Positions 8,337 to 17,035 of a stretch of DNA of 64,000 bases are shown here, in pieces. The stretch comes from Stigmatella ashevillena (GTDB taxonomy: Bacteria > Myxococcota > Myxococcia > Myxococcales > Myxococcaceae), in contig NZ_JAQNDM010000002.1 of assembly GCF_028368975.1 (NCBI RefSeq), forward strand, positions 3,528,425-3,592,424, written 5' to 3'. A program made the translations under genes and the position numbers. Positions within the stretch are counted from its first letter, which is position 1. The number at the start of each line of letters is the position of its first letter. Below the pieces are notes generated by a model. The model made no database searches. It worked only from the letters and a program-made list of their open reading frames with translations, and was not told the origin of the DNA.

Positions 8337-10100
8337 TTACTGCACAGTCACGTTGCGCTGAAGGGTGTTGAACCCCGTGCTGGCCTCCCAGACATCCGCG
8401 TTGGCGAACTGGATGGCGTATTCCGGCCGCGTGTTCAGCGCAGGCGCCGGATCCGGGAGATTCAGCAGCAGGGCATAGTTTCCCGCGGCCAGGCCCGCTG
8501 GGACGGTGACGTTCTCGTTGATCCGCACACTCGTCCCGGGTGCCCACCGGCGTGGATCCGCGGACAGGGGCAGGCGGTAAGTGGCGCCAGTCGCGGTATT
8601 GCGCAGAACCAGCTCCGCCGACCGGGGATTGAAGGGAGCGGCCCACCCCTCGTTCCTGAGCGTGATGTCCAAGGGGAGGACCCCGCCCCGGCTGGCGGTC
8701 GCGGGAAAGGTGCCCGACACGAGGGAGAACCTGTACCCGAGCCGACGGTCGATCTCGGGCCTGCACCCGCCACTCGCCCAGCCGCTGAGGACCGAGGAAT
8801 GGTAGTCCGCGTTCAGATAGGAGTAGTGGAACAAGCCCATCTCGCTCAATGCCGAGGCGCAGTCCGAGCGGGGTGGATTGACATTGCAGGTCTCGCCGCC
8901 CATGGGCAGGTAGTTCGTCTCCGCCGCCAGATAGGGGTACTCCACGGACGTGTTCTCATAAGTCCCCCAGTCATCCGGGCTGGCCAGGAAGCAGTCATTG
9001 TGGTGTCCGATCCGAGCCACCGCGGAGCCATTGAACGCCTGAGCAGAGGCGAGCGCCGACGTGCTGTACAGGGTGCGCTTGAACTTGGGGGTCCGGAGCT
9101 GAACCATTCGGGAAGAGGGAAGAACCCCGAGCAGCTTGTCCACCACCGCCTTGCGGTTGTTCCAATCGGCCTGCGACACCACCCCCGCGTTCCCGAACTT
9201 CTGCGTGTAATACCACTCGCCCCATGCGCCAATGAGCCCCGTCTGCACCACGGAGATGACATCACTGTGGGCACTCAGGTAGGGCGCCAGTTGATCCAGG
9301 TGCGCGGTAACCCGGCTCAGGGGCGCATCATCTCCGGTGGTCGAGGTGGTGTAGGCGAAGCGGACGATCATCTTGAGTCCCGCGGACCGGACGGTGTTCG
9401 CCTGCCGCTGGAAACGGTCCAACTGGGCCTGGCTGATGGGGCTGTTCTTGAACTCCGCGAGGTAGAAGATGCAGAGCACCTGGGTGATCTTCTGGGTCTC
9501 GCGGTAGCCCTTCAGCGTGGAGGCGACGAAGTCGCTTTTGTCGCAGTCTCCCGTGTGGTGGTAGAAACCGCGCTCTGGATTGGCGAACGTGGCGCTGCTC
9601 GACGCGTACCAAGCCGTCGTGCCAGACGATGGGCTCCCACTGTAAACGTGGGTGGTCTTGGCGGACGTCTCCAGGGGCGACTCCACCTGGAAGACGAGGT
9701 CCGCGTCGTTCGGGGACGCGGTTTCGCCCAGGTCCGCCCGAGCCACCGTCCAGCGGGAAATGCCTCCTGTGCTCAAGTGCGTCACCGTCGCGACGGACTG
9801 CCAGCTCCAGCCTCCTCCCAGATGCTTGTAGAGCGTGCCGTTCTCGAGCAGGTAGTCCGCCCCGAGGCCTTGCTGCGCAAAGCCGGTTGCCGCATTCCGG
9901 TCCACGTCGATGTACGCGCGCTGGTAAGCAGGAGCCCCGCTGTACTGGAACTCATAGGTGACGTGGGTGGCATCGTTGCTCAGCACCACCCCGGAAATGG
10001 CCGCATGGGCGATGGGTGAGAGCAGCAGGAGATGCAGCATCGCCCCTGCGGCAAGTTGCATGCGAAAGACTCGGCGAATCCAAGGCCACGGTTGAGGCAC
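8337..10100 (-). CDS. Secreted DUF4874/DUF4832 protein
   Basis: 587 aa. An N-terminal hydrophobic segment ending in PIAHA (about residue 33) is a likely signal peptide. Residues about 35-165 look like a beta-sandwich module. The motif FANPERGFYHHTG starts the DUF4874 domain (about 175-340), which resembles a TIM-barrel glycoside-hydrolase fold (GLKMIVRFAYT, GLIGAWGEWYY). The C-terminal DUF4832 region follows, with LNADYHSSVLSGW and a beta-rich end. These families are usually secreted and carbohydrate-related, but no activity is established. ATG at 10100 is used; an internal Met at residue 14 would also leave a complete signal peptide. It may share a transcript with the A2M gene downstream. 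Confidence 0.82.
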   Translation of the reverse strand: MPQPWPWIRRVFRMQLAAGAMLHLLLLSPIAHAAISGVVLSNDATHVTYEFQYSGAPAYQRAYIDVDRNAATGFAQQGLGADYLLENGTLYKHLGGGWSWQSVATVTHLSTGGISRWTVARADLGETASPNDADLVFQVESPLETSAKTTHVYSGSPSSGTTAWYASSSATFANPERGFYHHTGDCDKSDFVASTLKGYRETQKITQVLCIFYLAEFKNSPISQAQLDRFQRQANTVRSAGLKMIVRFAYTTSTTGDDAPLSRVTAHLDQLAPYLSAHSDVISVVQTGLIGAWGEWYYTQKFGNAGVVSQADWNNRKAVVDKLLGVLPSSRMVQLRTPKFKRTLYSTSALASAQAFNGSAVARIGHHNDCFLASPDDWGTYENTSVEYPYLAAETNYLPMGGETCNVNPPRSDCASALSEMGLFHYSYLNADYHSSVLSGWASGGCRPEIDRRLGYRFSLVSGTFPATASRGGVLPLDITLRNEGWAAPFNPRSAELVLRNTATGATYRLPLSADPRRWAPGTSVRINENVTVPAGLAAGNYALLLNLPDPAPALNTRPEYAIQFANADVWEASTGFNTLQRNVTVQ

Positions 10101-10214
10101 GGCTCACTCCTCTTCGACAGCGGGGTGGAGAAATCAGGCCTAGCACGAATTACATGTTTGGCCGATATAATCCGAAAGACCCCGGAGCCCTTGGCGCCAA
10201 GCTCCCCCCCTCTC

Positions 10215-10556
10215 CTATGGAGCGGCCCGCGCGCGCACCTCGACGAGGTACCCTCCGGGGTCACGGCAGAAGAACACCACCGTGGTGCCCTGCTCTTTCA
10301 CCGCATCAACGATGGGCACGCCGTTCTCCCGCATGCGCTCGTGGAGCGCGAGGAGTTCGGAGCGCGAGGCAAGGTGGAAGCCATGGTGCAGCCACGGAGG
10401 AATCTCGGGAGGGACTTCCACCTGTTCGATCGACAGGAGGAAGCCCCGGTCATCGAGCAAGAAACCCGGCCCCCAGCCCGGCTGGAAGCCGAAGTAGTCC
10501 CGGTAGAACCGCTCCATCCCTGGGACATCACACGCCACAAGGGCAAGGTGATTCAT
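10215..10556 (-). CDS. VOC-family (glyoxalase/bleomycin-resistance-like) protein
   Basis: A 113-aa single-domain protein with the vicinal-oxygen-chelate pattern: MNHLALVACDVPGMERFYRDYFGF at the start (His3 in the usual metal position), GFLLDDRGFLLS in the middle and VVFFCRDPGGYLVEV at the end. VOC proteins bind a metal and act on small molecules or bind drugs; the substrate is unknown. It is a monocistronic gene between the divergently arranged DUF4832 gene and a small plus-strand lipoprotein gene. Confidence 0.85.
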   Translation of the reverse strand: MNHLALVACDVPGMERFYRDYFGFQPGWGPGFLLDDRGFLLSIEQVEVPPEIPPWLHHGFHLASRSELLALHERMRENGVPIVDAVKEQGTTVVFFCRDPGGYLVEVRARAAP

Positions 10557-10611
10557 CGAACGCTCCTATTGAGTGGAGAGACAAGGGCTCGCTTGCGGTA
10601 GAAGGCCGCCC

Positions 10612-10902
10612 ATGAACCCCACCTTTGCACTGCTGCTGTGCTTGCTGGCCACCGGCTGCTCTACCCTCCCTGCCACCCAGTTCTCGCTTCCCAAGGAGCG
10701 CGCCACCGAGTGCGCCGCGAACTGCGAGAGCCTGGACATGAAGCTCACCGCCATGGTCGTCATCCGCAACTCTGCTGGCTGCGTGTGCGAACCCAAGGAC
10801 GCCCTGCCTCAGACAGCAGCGCGGCGCAACGCGGCGTCCACCCTGGCGGGGACCGTGGTCGCCGAAGATGACGAGCGGGCAGAGCCCAAGCAGGTGAGAT
10901 AG
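10612..10902 (+). CDS. Small lipoprotein of unknown function
   Basis: A 96-aa protein starting MNPTFALLLCLLATGC, a compact type II signal peptide with lipobox LATGC and lipidated C16. The mature part has four more cysteines (TECAANCESLD and GCVCEPKD), probably disulfide-bonded. The ATG at 10612 is chosen because it places the signal peptide at the N terminus; an in-frame upstream ATG at 10573 would put a basic leader in front. No known domain is recognised. Confidence 0.7.
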   Translation: MNPTFALLLCLLATGCSTLPATQFSLPKERATECAANCESLDMKLTAMVVIRNSAGCVCEPKDALPQTAARRNAASTLAGTVVAEDDERAEPKQVR

Positions 10903-10911
10903 GGTGGGTTG

Positions 10912-10933
10912 GCTGCCCAGCCCCCCTGGCAGC
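10912..10933. terminator. Possible hairpin between convergent genes
   Basis: GCTGCC / GGCAGC with a 10-nt C-rich loop, just after the small lipoprotein gene and before the convergent 480-aa gene. Short stem with no T-run, so only a weak call. Confidence 0.3.
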
Positions 10934-10968
10934 TGACACATGGGGGCTGCGCCTCCTCGAAGGTGGGG

Positions 10969-12411
10969 CTACCGCGTCGAGGCCGGCTCGTAGCCGGGGC
11001 GATCGTCAAAGAGTTGCACCCAGCGGCCGTCGAATCCTCCGTTCACCGCCTGGTACCACGCACCGGGCAACCAGAACCCTGTCTCTGAGCTGTCCTTGTC
11101 GTTCACGTCACCGGTGTGGACGAAGTAGTCGTGCTGCCACCAGAAGGCATTGTGCGAGTTGAGGTAGCCACTGGCACTGCCACGGGTTCGGCCGCGGGAG
11201 TCCAGCCCTCCGGTCTGGTAGGCCGGCGTCTTGAAATCACTGCTGGAGCCCGACCGGTCCGCGTCGCGCTCGATGGAATGGACGCCGTAGAACCAGCTCT
11301 TGTCCAGATAGCCCTCGCGGCCGTCGGTCAGGTCTGACTCGGTGGTGTCTCTGGAGGGGGTGAAGAAGCGCTGCATACCGGCGCTGACCTCGGCCTGCCC
11401 GCTCTCGTTGAGGATGGGGCTCTCGAGCAAGATGTCGGTGGCATTCGTGTTCAGCCAGTGGGTCTGATAGCCCCCGTACTGCCAGTGGGTTGGCAGGATA
11501 TCGGCGAGATCTTGCAGCTCGTAGGTGATGCGGGGAACCGCGCCCCAGCGCGCCGTCGTCTCGTTGTCGTAGCGGCTGGTCAGGCTCGCCGCCGTCGAAT
11601 AATTGAGCGGCCTTGCATTCCAGGCGCTCACCGCGGCCGAAGAGCCCTCCGGCACGAAGGCATAGTGCACGTTCTTCTTCTTGTCCTCGTTGTTGATGTT
11701 CACTTCGGCTTTCGCCGTCGGGGACACCTGCTGGCCACTCACCCACGAGGAGGGGTTGGTCACGAAGTGCAGTTCCTGCTTGTCCGTTGCCAAGGTGCGG
11801 GTGGACCACTCCGCTTGCCAGATCAGCACGTGCTTGCCCGTCGCCGTCTGCATGAAGTTCAAGCTGCTGTCGTAGGAGCGGCGGACGATGTGCTCGTGGT
11901 GCCGGGTGATCGTCACGTGATCGACGTACTCTCCGCTGCCGGGTGATCCGCCCACATTGCGGATCAGCATCTCGATGCGCTCCCAGTCGTGGATGCCGCT
12001 CTCATCCAGCGCGTGATACACGTGGTAGATAAGCACCAGCGACTTGGCGCCATCCACGAACTCGATGAGTGACGTGTAAAGCGTCGGGCGGATGCGCCAT
12101 TGGCTGAAGGCGCCGGACCCGGTCTGCGAGGCATCGATGTACTGATTGATGGCCAGCCAGTTCTGCCGGTTGTTCGAGAAGTTCCCGTCGCGGTCGAAGT
12201 CGAAGTTCGTGATCCAATCGCGCCCGTGCTCGTTGGCGTTGGCGTTGGCGCGCTTGAGGATGATCGGCGCGTAGTACTGAAGATACGCCTGCCGTTGGGA
12301 TTGGGTCAGGCTCCAGCTCTGGGCAGATGCTGCGCCGCCGAAAAAGCCCACGGCCAACACCACCCAGGCTGTCAGCATGGAGCGGGAAAGACCGCTCTTG
12401 AACTCACTCAT
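10969..12411 (-). CDS. Uncharacterised secreted protein
   Basis: 480 aa. The N terminus MSEFKSGLSRSMLTAWVV, followed by a hydrophobic run and GGAASAQS, is a clear Sec signal peptide (cleavage after about residue 30). An AGGAGAATGAG ribosome-binding site precedes the ATG. Near residue 70 is a calcium-loop-like run, NFDFDRDGNFSNN. Another recognisable piece is YHVYHALDESGIHDWERIEMLI, resembling the HDWE stretch of Vps62/DUF946-like secreted proteins, followed by a His-rich ITRHHEHIVRR. Aromatic and Asn content is high throughout. The last 100 residues contain QHDYFVHTGDVNDKDSSETG. Relationship to Vps62-like proteins is only a suggestion; function unknown. An AT-rich region upstream probably holds its promoter. 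Confidence 0.72.
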   Translation of the reverse strand: MSEFKSGLSRSMLTAWVVLAVGFFGGAASAQSWSLTQSQRQAYLQYYAPIILKRANANANEHGRDWITNFDFDRDGNFSNNRQNWLAINQYIDASQTGSGAFSQWRIRPTLYTSLIEFVDGAKSLVLIYHVYHALDESGIHDWERIEMLIRNVGGSPGSGEYVDHVTITRHHEHIVRRSYDSSLNFMQTATGKHVLIWQAEWSTRTLATDKQELHFVTNPSSWVSGQQVSPTAKAEVNINNEDKKKNVHYAFVPEGSSAAVSAWNARPLNYSTAASLTSRYDNETTARWGAVPRITYELQDLADILPTHWQYGGYQTHWLNTNATDILLESPILNESGQAEVSAGMQRFFTPSRDTTESDLTDGREGYLDKSWFYGVHSIERDADRSGSSSDFKTPAYQTGGLDSRGRTRGSASGYLNSHNAFWWQHDYFVHTGDVNDKDSSETGFWLPGAWYQAVNGGFDGRWVQLFDDRPGYEPASTR

Positions 12412-12785
12412 CTCATTCTCCTGAAGTCGGACTTATATGGGAACATAATAAAAACGGACAGCTGTGTAAATCTAGTTATTCTAGAAATTTAAACAAGGGG
12501 GGAGTCATCGCTCCGCGCCAGACGGGGTTCATGCAGCGGACACCGTCCAGAAGCATGGAGAGTACAGAGCACGCCCCTATGCGTTTGCGGTGCGAGAGAG
12601 CCCAATCCGTTGGGAGTACCCAGTAGAACAACCGCACCAACCCACCCAGGCAATAAAGCAGTTCACTCCTTAGATGTAATGCGCTTCACAGCGCCGCCGA
12701 GGCCAGGGGGGCACTCTGCTTCAAATCAGGCCGTCACTGGCACTGCCTTGGAGAGCGAGTACCCCCTCCACTGAAGGAGAGATAA
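12412..12785. other. AT-rich intergenic region with palindrome TCTAG-N5-CTAGA
   Basis: This stretch has no gene I can support. Its left part (12430-12495) is strikingly AT-rich for this genome. On the minus strand it contains a TATTAT box (about 12446-12451), a candidate -10 for the 480-aa secreted protein, although no good -35 sits at standard spacing. A 5-bp-arm palindrome, TCTAG-TTATT-CTAGA, lies at 12471-12485 and could be an operator. The right part leads into the GAAGGAGAG ribosome-binding site of the small ORF at 12786. Confidence 0.4.
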
Positions 12786-12980
12786 ATGTCTGCTTGCGCG
12801 ATGCGCGGTTACAACAATGTCCCCCCTCCGCCTAGCAGTGACTCGGCCTCCGGCTTCACCATTGCCTGGAACGACAATCCGGGCACGCAGACCCTAACGC
12901 TGCCGTTTACGGATGGCCGTGTTTCGTGCCGCGCTCGACCATCAACTCTCAGATCAACGACGCTGTCGAGCTGTGACTGA
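12786..12980 (+). CDS. Small ORF, possibly frameshifted
   Basis: A 64-aa reading frame with a strong ribosome-binding site (GAAGGAGAG, 4 nt before ATG). Residues 1-45 (MSACAMRGYNNVPPPP to LTLPFTDG) look like real protein. The remainder (RVSCRARPSTLRSTTLSS) is low-quality Ser/Arg sequence. A shift by one base near 12920 gives the more natural ending CFVPRSTINSQINDAVEL, which stops at 12975. This may be a frameshifted gene, a programmed shift or a sequencing error. No family is recognised. It converges on the lipoprotein gene at 13013. Confidence 0.4.
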   Translation: MSACAMRGYNNVPPPPSSDSASGFTIAWNDNPGTQTLTLPFTDGRVSCRARPSTLRSTTLSSCD

Positions 12981-13012
12981 CCTTTCCATGGTTCACCTGG
13001 CCCTGGGCTTCA

Positions 13013-15172
13013 TCACTGAGAGATTCCCCACCGGAAGACGGGAATGAGCACTTGGTTCCATTCGCTCCGGCTGGAGTCGACCCGGAGCCTCCCGTCACCC
13101 ACCACCTCGGACTGGACATCCCAAGACTCCGGCTTGTTGCTCCAGTTGAATGATCTCTCATGCGGTGGGATGGCGAGGACTTGGAGGGACTGGGAGAGGC
13201 CGTCACGATGAGCGAAGCCAGTGGAGACGGCCGCAGCCAATGTGGTGGCCTTGTGCTGGGCACTTTGGGTCAGATTGCGAGGATCGAGTCGCAGAGAGGA
13301 CTCGTCTCCTGGGACGCCACGATCCATGGCGCTCTCTGCGCCCGAGGGGACGCTGTCCCTGCTCGTCCTGCTGCCGCGAAGTTGTCCATCGGTGATGCCC
13401 CGAACGGCCTCGGCAGCTACCGCGCTGCGGACACTTGCCGCGCAGGGAGGGCAGTTGCCGCCACACGTGTTGTAACACGAGGGCGCGCAGTACCCCAACC
13501 CGCCCTCCAGACTCCAAACTTGCGAATAGATGCCAAATTCAGTGTTCCATACCTCAATGGGTCCGATATCAGCCCCGAGTTCCTGGCCAGCTTTCTGAGC
13601 GTAGCTCGAGCCGGGCGTCTGGACGCGTCCGCCCACCTGAACGCCGAAATTCCCATACAACCCGAGGGTCACTTCCGACTTGGGCTGGGTCTCCTGCAAA
13701 CTCGGCTCGCATCTTACCCCGTAGTCCGCACGCACCACCAGGGAACCACGAACCCCCGCGTTCAGACCCACAGTGTCATACACAAACACGTTGAGACGTG
13801 GAATGAGCCCGCAGGACAACGAGAGGCCCCCCCCCCCGGTCACCTCCACCTGCCTGTCTTTGTGGCTGTCGAAGGCAGGCTGCCCGCCGGTCACCTGCCC
13901 GTTCTCGTAGCGAGCGCTGAACTTGAGGACCGTGGAGTGCTTGTAATCCATTCTAACCTTGAGCCCCACCTTGGCTTCGAACCCACACTCCAGATCGAGC
14001 TGGAATGTCTGGGTGAGTACCACTGGGACAGGGCCAGCCATGACAACCTGGGTGGCGGGCCGGGTGATGAAGAGCGTGCGCTTCCACCCACCTGCGGGCT
14101 TCAGCTCCGGGGCCCCCATGAACTTCTCTCGCGCTTGATTGAGCACCTCCTCGGCCCATTGTGCACGCTTCGAGAACGCTTCCCCCAACTCGTCGCCGTG
14201 CCTGTCTTCCGCCTGGGTTACCTTGGCCTCCAGCGCGACCTCAAGATGGATGATGGACTGGTACGAACTGTCCACATTCATCCAGGTCGCGAACGTGCCA
14301 TCCTGGCCGATGTTGGGGATGCGCATGCCCACCTGGGCTCCAGGCTTGAAGACGGCCTCCACGGCGACGTCTCCCACACCTTTGACAGTGAGTTCCAAAG
14401 GCACACGTCCTCTGTCGTTGAAGCTCTTCCTGTAGGGGTCGAGCGAGAACAGAATGGCTCTCTGGCTCGTCTTGATTTCTGGGCTGATTCTCACGCTCTT
14501 CTCGAAACTGGCGGGCGTCACGGATTGCCAAGCATCCCTCATGGCCTTGGCCAGCACCTTGGTGGCACTGTCCGGGACCGCCTCGTCCGGGGGAGCAATG
14601 TCAATCCCTGGAGAGAGTGTCTTCACGTCCACATACAGGGATTTGGCGGCCCAAGCGAGATCGAGCTTCGATAAATCGACATCCTTCATCTGAGTAAAAT
14701 CCAATGTCTGCTGCATCTCGCCTGTGACGATATCCTGAAGAGCGGCCGACTCCGTGTGCACCTCAATGGTCGAGCCGACGAGCCCGACGGACTTCACCCG
14801 GCGGGCAAAGCCGAGCAGGTTCGTTCCCGTCCCTTCGCTGGGGGCGGACACCACGATCCGGCCTGGAGTCCACAAGAGCACCTCTGGGGTTACATGCCGT
14901 GGGAAGAGAAGGGTGTCTGGCATGACAACAACAGTCTGTGCCTGCCGCGCGGTCACGACCTCCACCCATGGGTGTGGCTGCAGGCGGTTGTAGTCCGATT
15001 CGAACTTCGGAGCCCACACACTGGCGTCGAGGTGCTCAACAGGGTTGCTGCTGCCTGCATCAGGTGAATGGGGCACAGGAGGAGTTTTCGTGCACGCGCC
15101 CCCCAGCAGCGCAAGGCCAAAGAGCACAGCCACCCAGTGAGAGACTCGCACATCCAGCCCGAAGAGAAGCAT
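13013..15172 (-). CDS. Large lipoprotein of unknown function
   Basis: About 719 aa from the ATG at 15172, which gives a type II signal peptide (MLLFGLDVRVSHW, hydrophobic run, lipobox LLGGAC with C27). An in-frame ATG at 15265 would add 31 residues and is the alternative. After a Pro/Ser linker the protein is beta-rich with no recognisable domain. It has a Gly-rich patch (TGGGGLSLSCG) and a cysteine cluster near residue 600, CAPSCYNTCGGNCPPC, that looks disulfide-bonded or metal-binding. The final 100 residues are Ser/Arg-rich and look disordered. Its 5' end is divergent from the sigma-factor gene, with about 400 bp between them. Confidence 0.65.
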   Translation of the reverse strand: MLLFGLDVRVSHWVAVLFGLALLGGACTKTPPVPHSPDAGSSNPVEHLDASVWAPKFESDYNRLQPHPWVEVVTARQAQTVVVMPDTLLFPRHVTPEVLLWTPGRIVVSAPSEGTGTNLLGFARRVKSVGLVGSTIEVHTESAALQDIVTGEMQQTLDFTQMKDVDLSKLDLAWAAKSLYVDVKTLSPGIDIAPPDEAVPDSATKVLAKAMRDAWQSVTPASFEKSVRISPEIKTSQRAILFSLDPYRKSFNDRGRVPLELTVKGVGDVAVEAVFKPGAQVGMRIPNIGQDGTFATWMNVDSSYQSIIHLEVALEAKVTQAEDRHGDELGEAFSKRAQWAEEVLNQAREKFMGAPELKPAGGWKRTLFITRPATQVVMAGPVPVVLTQTFQLDLECGFEAKVGLKVRMDYKHSTVLKFSARYENGQVTGGQPAFDSHKDRQVEVTGGGGLSLSCGLIPRLNVFVYDTVGLNAGVRGSLVVRADYGVRCEPSLQETQPKSEVTLGLYGNFGVQVGGRVQTPGSSYAQKAGQELGADIGPIEVWNTEFGIYSQVWSLEGGLGYCAPSCYNTCGGNCPPCAASVRSAVAAEAVRGITDGQLRGSRTSRDSVPSGAESAMDRGVPGDESSLRLDPRNLTQSAQHKATTLAAAVSTGFAHRDGLSQSLQVLAIPPHERSFNWSNKPESWDVQSEVVGDGRLRVDSSRSEWNQVLIPVFRWGISQ

Positions 15173-15581
15173 CTCACGGGATGAGACGTCCAACCTCGGC
15201 AACTGTGATGGCGGCCAGTGTGGCCTGAGTGCCCTTCGGGCAATTTGCCTGAGGATCCCCATCACTCACGTTTCGGAGCTTTGGACAACGCAATAGGTAA
15301 CAGGCCATGGCAGGACTCAACAAGTGCTCATGCGGAAAGCACCCTGCCCCATTTCACAATCAATTCGCAATGACGTCCTAGAGGCAAACCCAACGGCTGC
15401 GTTTGCGCAGCCGCAAACGCAGGGATGCTTCGTGGGCAAAGCAGCATGTTCCTCAGATAGCCTTCATCGCTACCATCGTCTGACGCCGCGTCGGGTAGGC
15501 GAGCTTCGATTTCTCCGAAGCTTGGTCCGGCTCGTACGCCCGGCCCCCTTCGGGCCCATGAGCGCTCGGCTGCCTGGGAAG
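15173..15581. other. Divergent intergenic region with a perfect hairpin
   Basis: Holds the promoters of the large lipoprotein (minus) and the sigma factor (plus). I see no convincing -35/-10 pair. The main visible element is the inverted repeat at 15397-15422. The plus-strand frame of the sigma factor stays open back to 15324, but this stretch has non-coding-like composition. Confidence 0.4.
15397..15422. repeat. Perfect inverted repeat, 11-bp arms
   Basis: CTGCGTTTGCG-CAGC-CGCAAACGCAG: two perfect 11-bp arms around a 4-nt loop, located 160 bp upstream of the sigma-factor start. It could be a regulator-binding site, an upstream terminator, or a 5'-UTR hairpin if transcription starts further upstream. 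Confidence 0.6.
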
Positions 15582-16151
15582 ATGACCGCCGGGGCGATGC
15601 CCGGACCCACGGCACAGGAGCGGGAATTTTCGCGCCTTTGGCAGGCGCATCGGGATGAACTCCTCGCACTCTGCACCAACCTAATGGGCGGTAACATGGT
15701 GGAGGCAGAGGATGCGCTGGGGCGGGCGGCGCTCCTCGCCCTGGAGAAGTACTCGCGTTATGCCGGTGAGTTGCAGAATCCCAAGGCATGGTTGAAGCGC
15801 CTTGTCTTCAACAGCAGCATCGACATCCTGCGAGAACGCCAACGTGCGCAGCAGGTGATAGCGCCGCAGGCGTTGGAGGACGAACCACATCAGGAAGAAC
15901 TGAAGACCATCGAGAATCCCGAGCAGGCCTGCCTTCAGCGCGAACTGGGACGTCAGCTGCAGCGGTTCATCGAAGAATTGCCCGCGAGGCTCCAGCAGCC
16001 CGTGGTGATGCGGCTCGTGCACGCCCGCGAATATCTGGAGATCGCTCGCTGCCTGAAGATCACGGAGGAGAATGCTCGCAAACTCGTGCAACTCGGCCGC
16101 ATGCAGCTCCGCAAGGCGCTAAAGAACTACCTCGATCCAGAGATGCTTTGA
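15582..16151 (+). CDS. ECF-type RNA polymerase sigma factor
   Basis: About 189 aa from ATG 15582. In-frame ATGs at 15558 and 15597 are alternatives, and none has a strong ribosome-binding site. Region 2 is EFSRLWQAHRDELLALCTNLMGG, then AEDALGRAALLALEKY (matching the AEDLLQET-type helix), and NPKAWLKRLVFNSSIDILRER. Region 4 is LPARLQQPVVMRLVH and a helix-turn-helix EIARCLKITEENARKLVQLGRMQLRKAL. No anti-sigma gene lies next to it. A papain-like protein follows 121 bp downstream and may be co-transcribed. It differs from the CorE-like sigma at 43.1 kb in lacking a cysteine tail. Confidence 0.82.
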   Translation: MTAGAMPGPTAQEREFSRLWQAHRDELLALCTNLMGGNMVEAEDALGRAALLALEKYSRYAGELQNPKAWLKRLVFNSSIDILRERQRAQQVIAPQALEDEPHQEELKTIENPEQACLQRELGRQLQRFIEELPARLQQPVVMRLVHAREYLEIARCLKITEENARKLVQLGRMQLRKALKNYLDPEML

Positions 16152-16272
16152 GGGATTGGGGCGCGCACATCATCCCTCTGGAGGGTGCACTCCTTTCTTG
16201 GGCGGCTACCGCCTGACCCCAGCACAACCCCAACCCCGTCACGCGGGCCACCACCCGGCGTGGAGGAACATC

Positions 16273-16989
16273 ATGAGTGACAACGAGACCGTAACGCAGA
16301 GTCAGGGACCGAAGTGTCTGGCTTCCATTGATGAGTCTTTCCTGGTGACACGCCTGAAGGACTTTGAAGGCTACGGATACGATCTGACCCGAAACATTAG
16401 CTACCCCTGGCCGCTGGCCAATGCCTCGGTACCAACCGGGCTGCCCTTTCCGAAGATCAACTGCTGCACGTTCGTGGAGGCCTTGCTGGTCAAGTCCTGG
16501 GAGGACGCGCTGTTGGCTGGCACCAAACCCCAGGGGAATCCAGAGGTCGCGCGGAGGTTCTGGAATCCCCAGCGGCACAAGCAGATGATGATCCTGGGCT
16601 CTGACCTCTTCTCCCCGATCACCGCCGTGATAGAGGCTGGCATGGCCACGCGGGTGGAGGATCTGAAAACCCCTCCCCCCCCTTGGACCCTGGTTCAAGG
16701 ATGGAGGGACATGAAGGCCAAGAAGGGTGGCCACACCTTCCTGATCGTCGCCGAGCGCAATGGCACGGTGCTGACCCTGGAGGCCAACGCAAGCTACAAC
16801 CTCAATGGTGTAGGCTTCCGCGGCCTGGGCAACGCCGAAAAGTTCAGCTTCAAGCCGCCTCAGGGCTGGTGGCAGAACTCAGCCCTTTGGAAGGACGGGA
16901 AGGTATGGACCTGGCAGCGGATTCGCGACTGCTACCCTGACCTTCAGATGGCGCCCCTCAAGGTGACCCGCCTGGAGTGGGCTGGGTAG
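16273..16989 (+). CDS. Putative papain-like (NlpC/P60- or CHAP-like) hydrolase
   Basis: 238 aa. ATG at 16273 is supported by GGAGGAACATC immediately upstream. The sequence has the order expected of a papain-fold hydrolase: a Cys at a helix start (INCCTFVEALL, C64/C65) and later a His in a beta strand (KKGGHTFLIVAE, H154), followed by LEANASYNLNGVGFR, which could supply the third polar residue. Such proteins cleave peptidoglycan peptides or amides. There is no signal peptide, so it would act in the cytosol or be exported by another route. It follows the sigma-factor gene and ends at a good terminator. The family call is inferred from pattern only. Confidence 0.6.
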   Translation: MSDNETVTQSQGPKCLASIDESFLVTRLKDFEGYGYDLTRNISYPWPLANASVPTGLPFPKINCCTFVEALLVKSWEDALLAGTKPQGNPEVARRFWNPQRHKQMMILGSDLFSPITAVIEAGMATRVEDLKTPPPPWTLVQGWRDMKAKKGGHTFLIVAERNGTVLTLEANASYNLNGVGFRGLGNAEKFSFKPPQGWWQNSALWKDGKVWTWQRIRDCYPDLQMAPLKVTRLEWAG

Positions 16990-17001
16990 ATTGGGAAATC
17001 G

Positions 17002-17035
17002 AACAGCCCCCACTCGCGTGGGGAAGGGGGCTGTT
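17002..17035 (+). terminator. Intrinsic terminator after the papain-like gene
   Basis: Perfect 10-bp inverted repeat AACAGCCCCC / GGGGGCTGTT with a 14-nt loop, 13 bases after the stop codon. The right arm ends in a short TTT. Confidence 0.75.

Noticed and set aside
10166-10171. Perfect TATAAT on the plus strand
   Set aside because: No -35 box at 15-19 bp and no plus-strand gene directly downstream (the VOC gene is on the minus strand).
13160-14674. Plus-strand frame of 504 codons antisense to the large lipoprotein
   Set aside because: No ribosome-binding site, no family, and the minus-strand frame has a signal peptide and better codon use.
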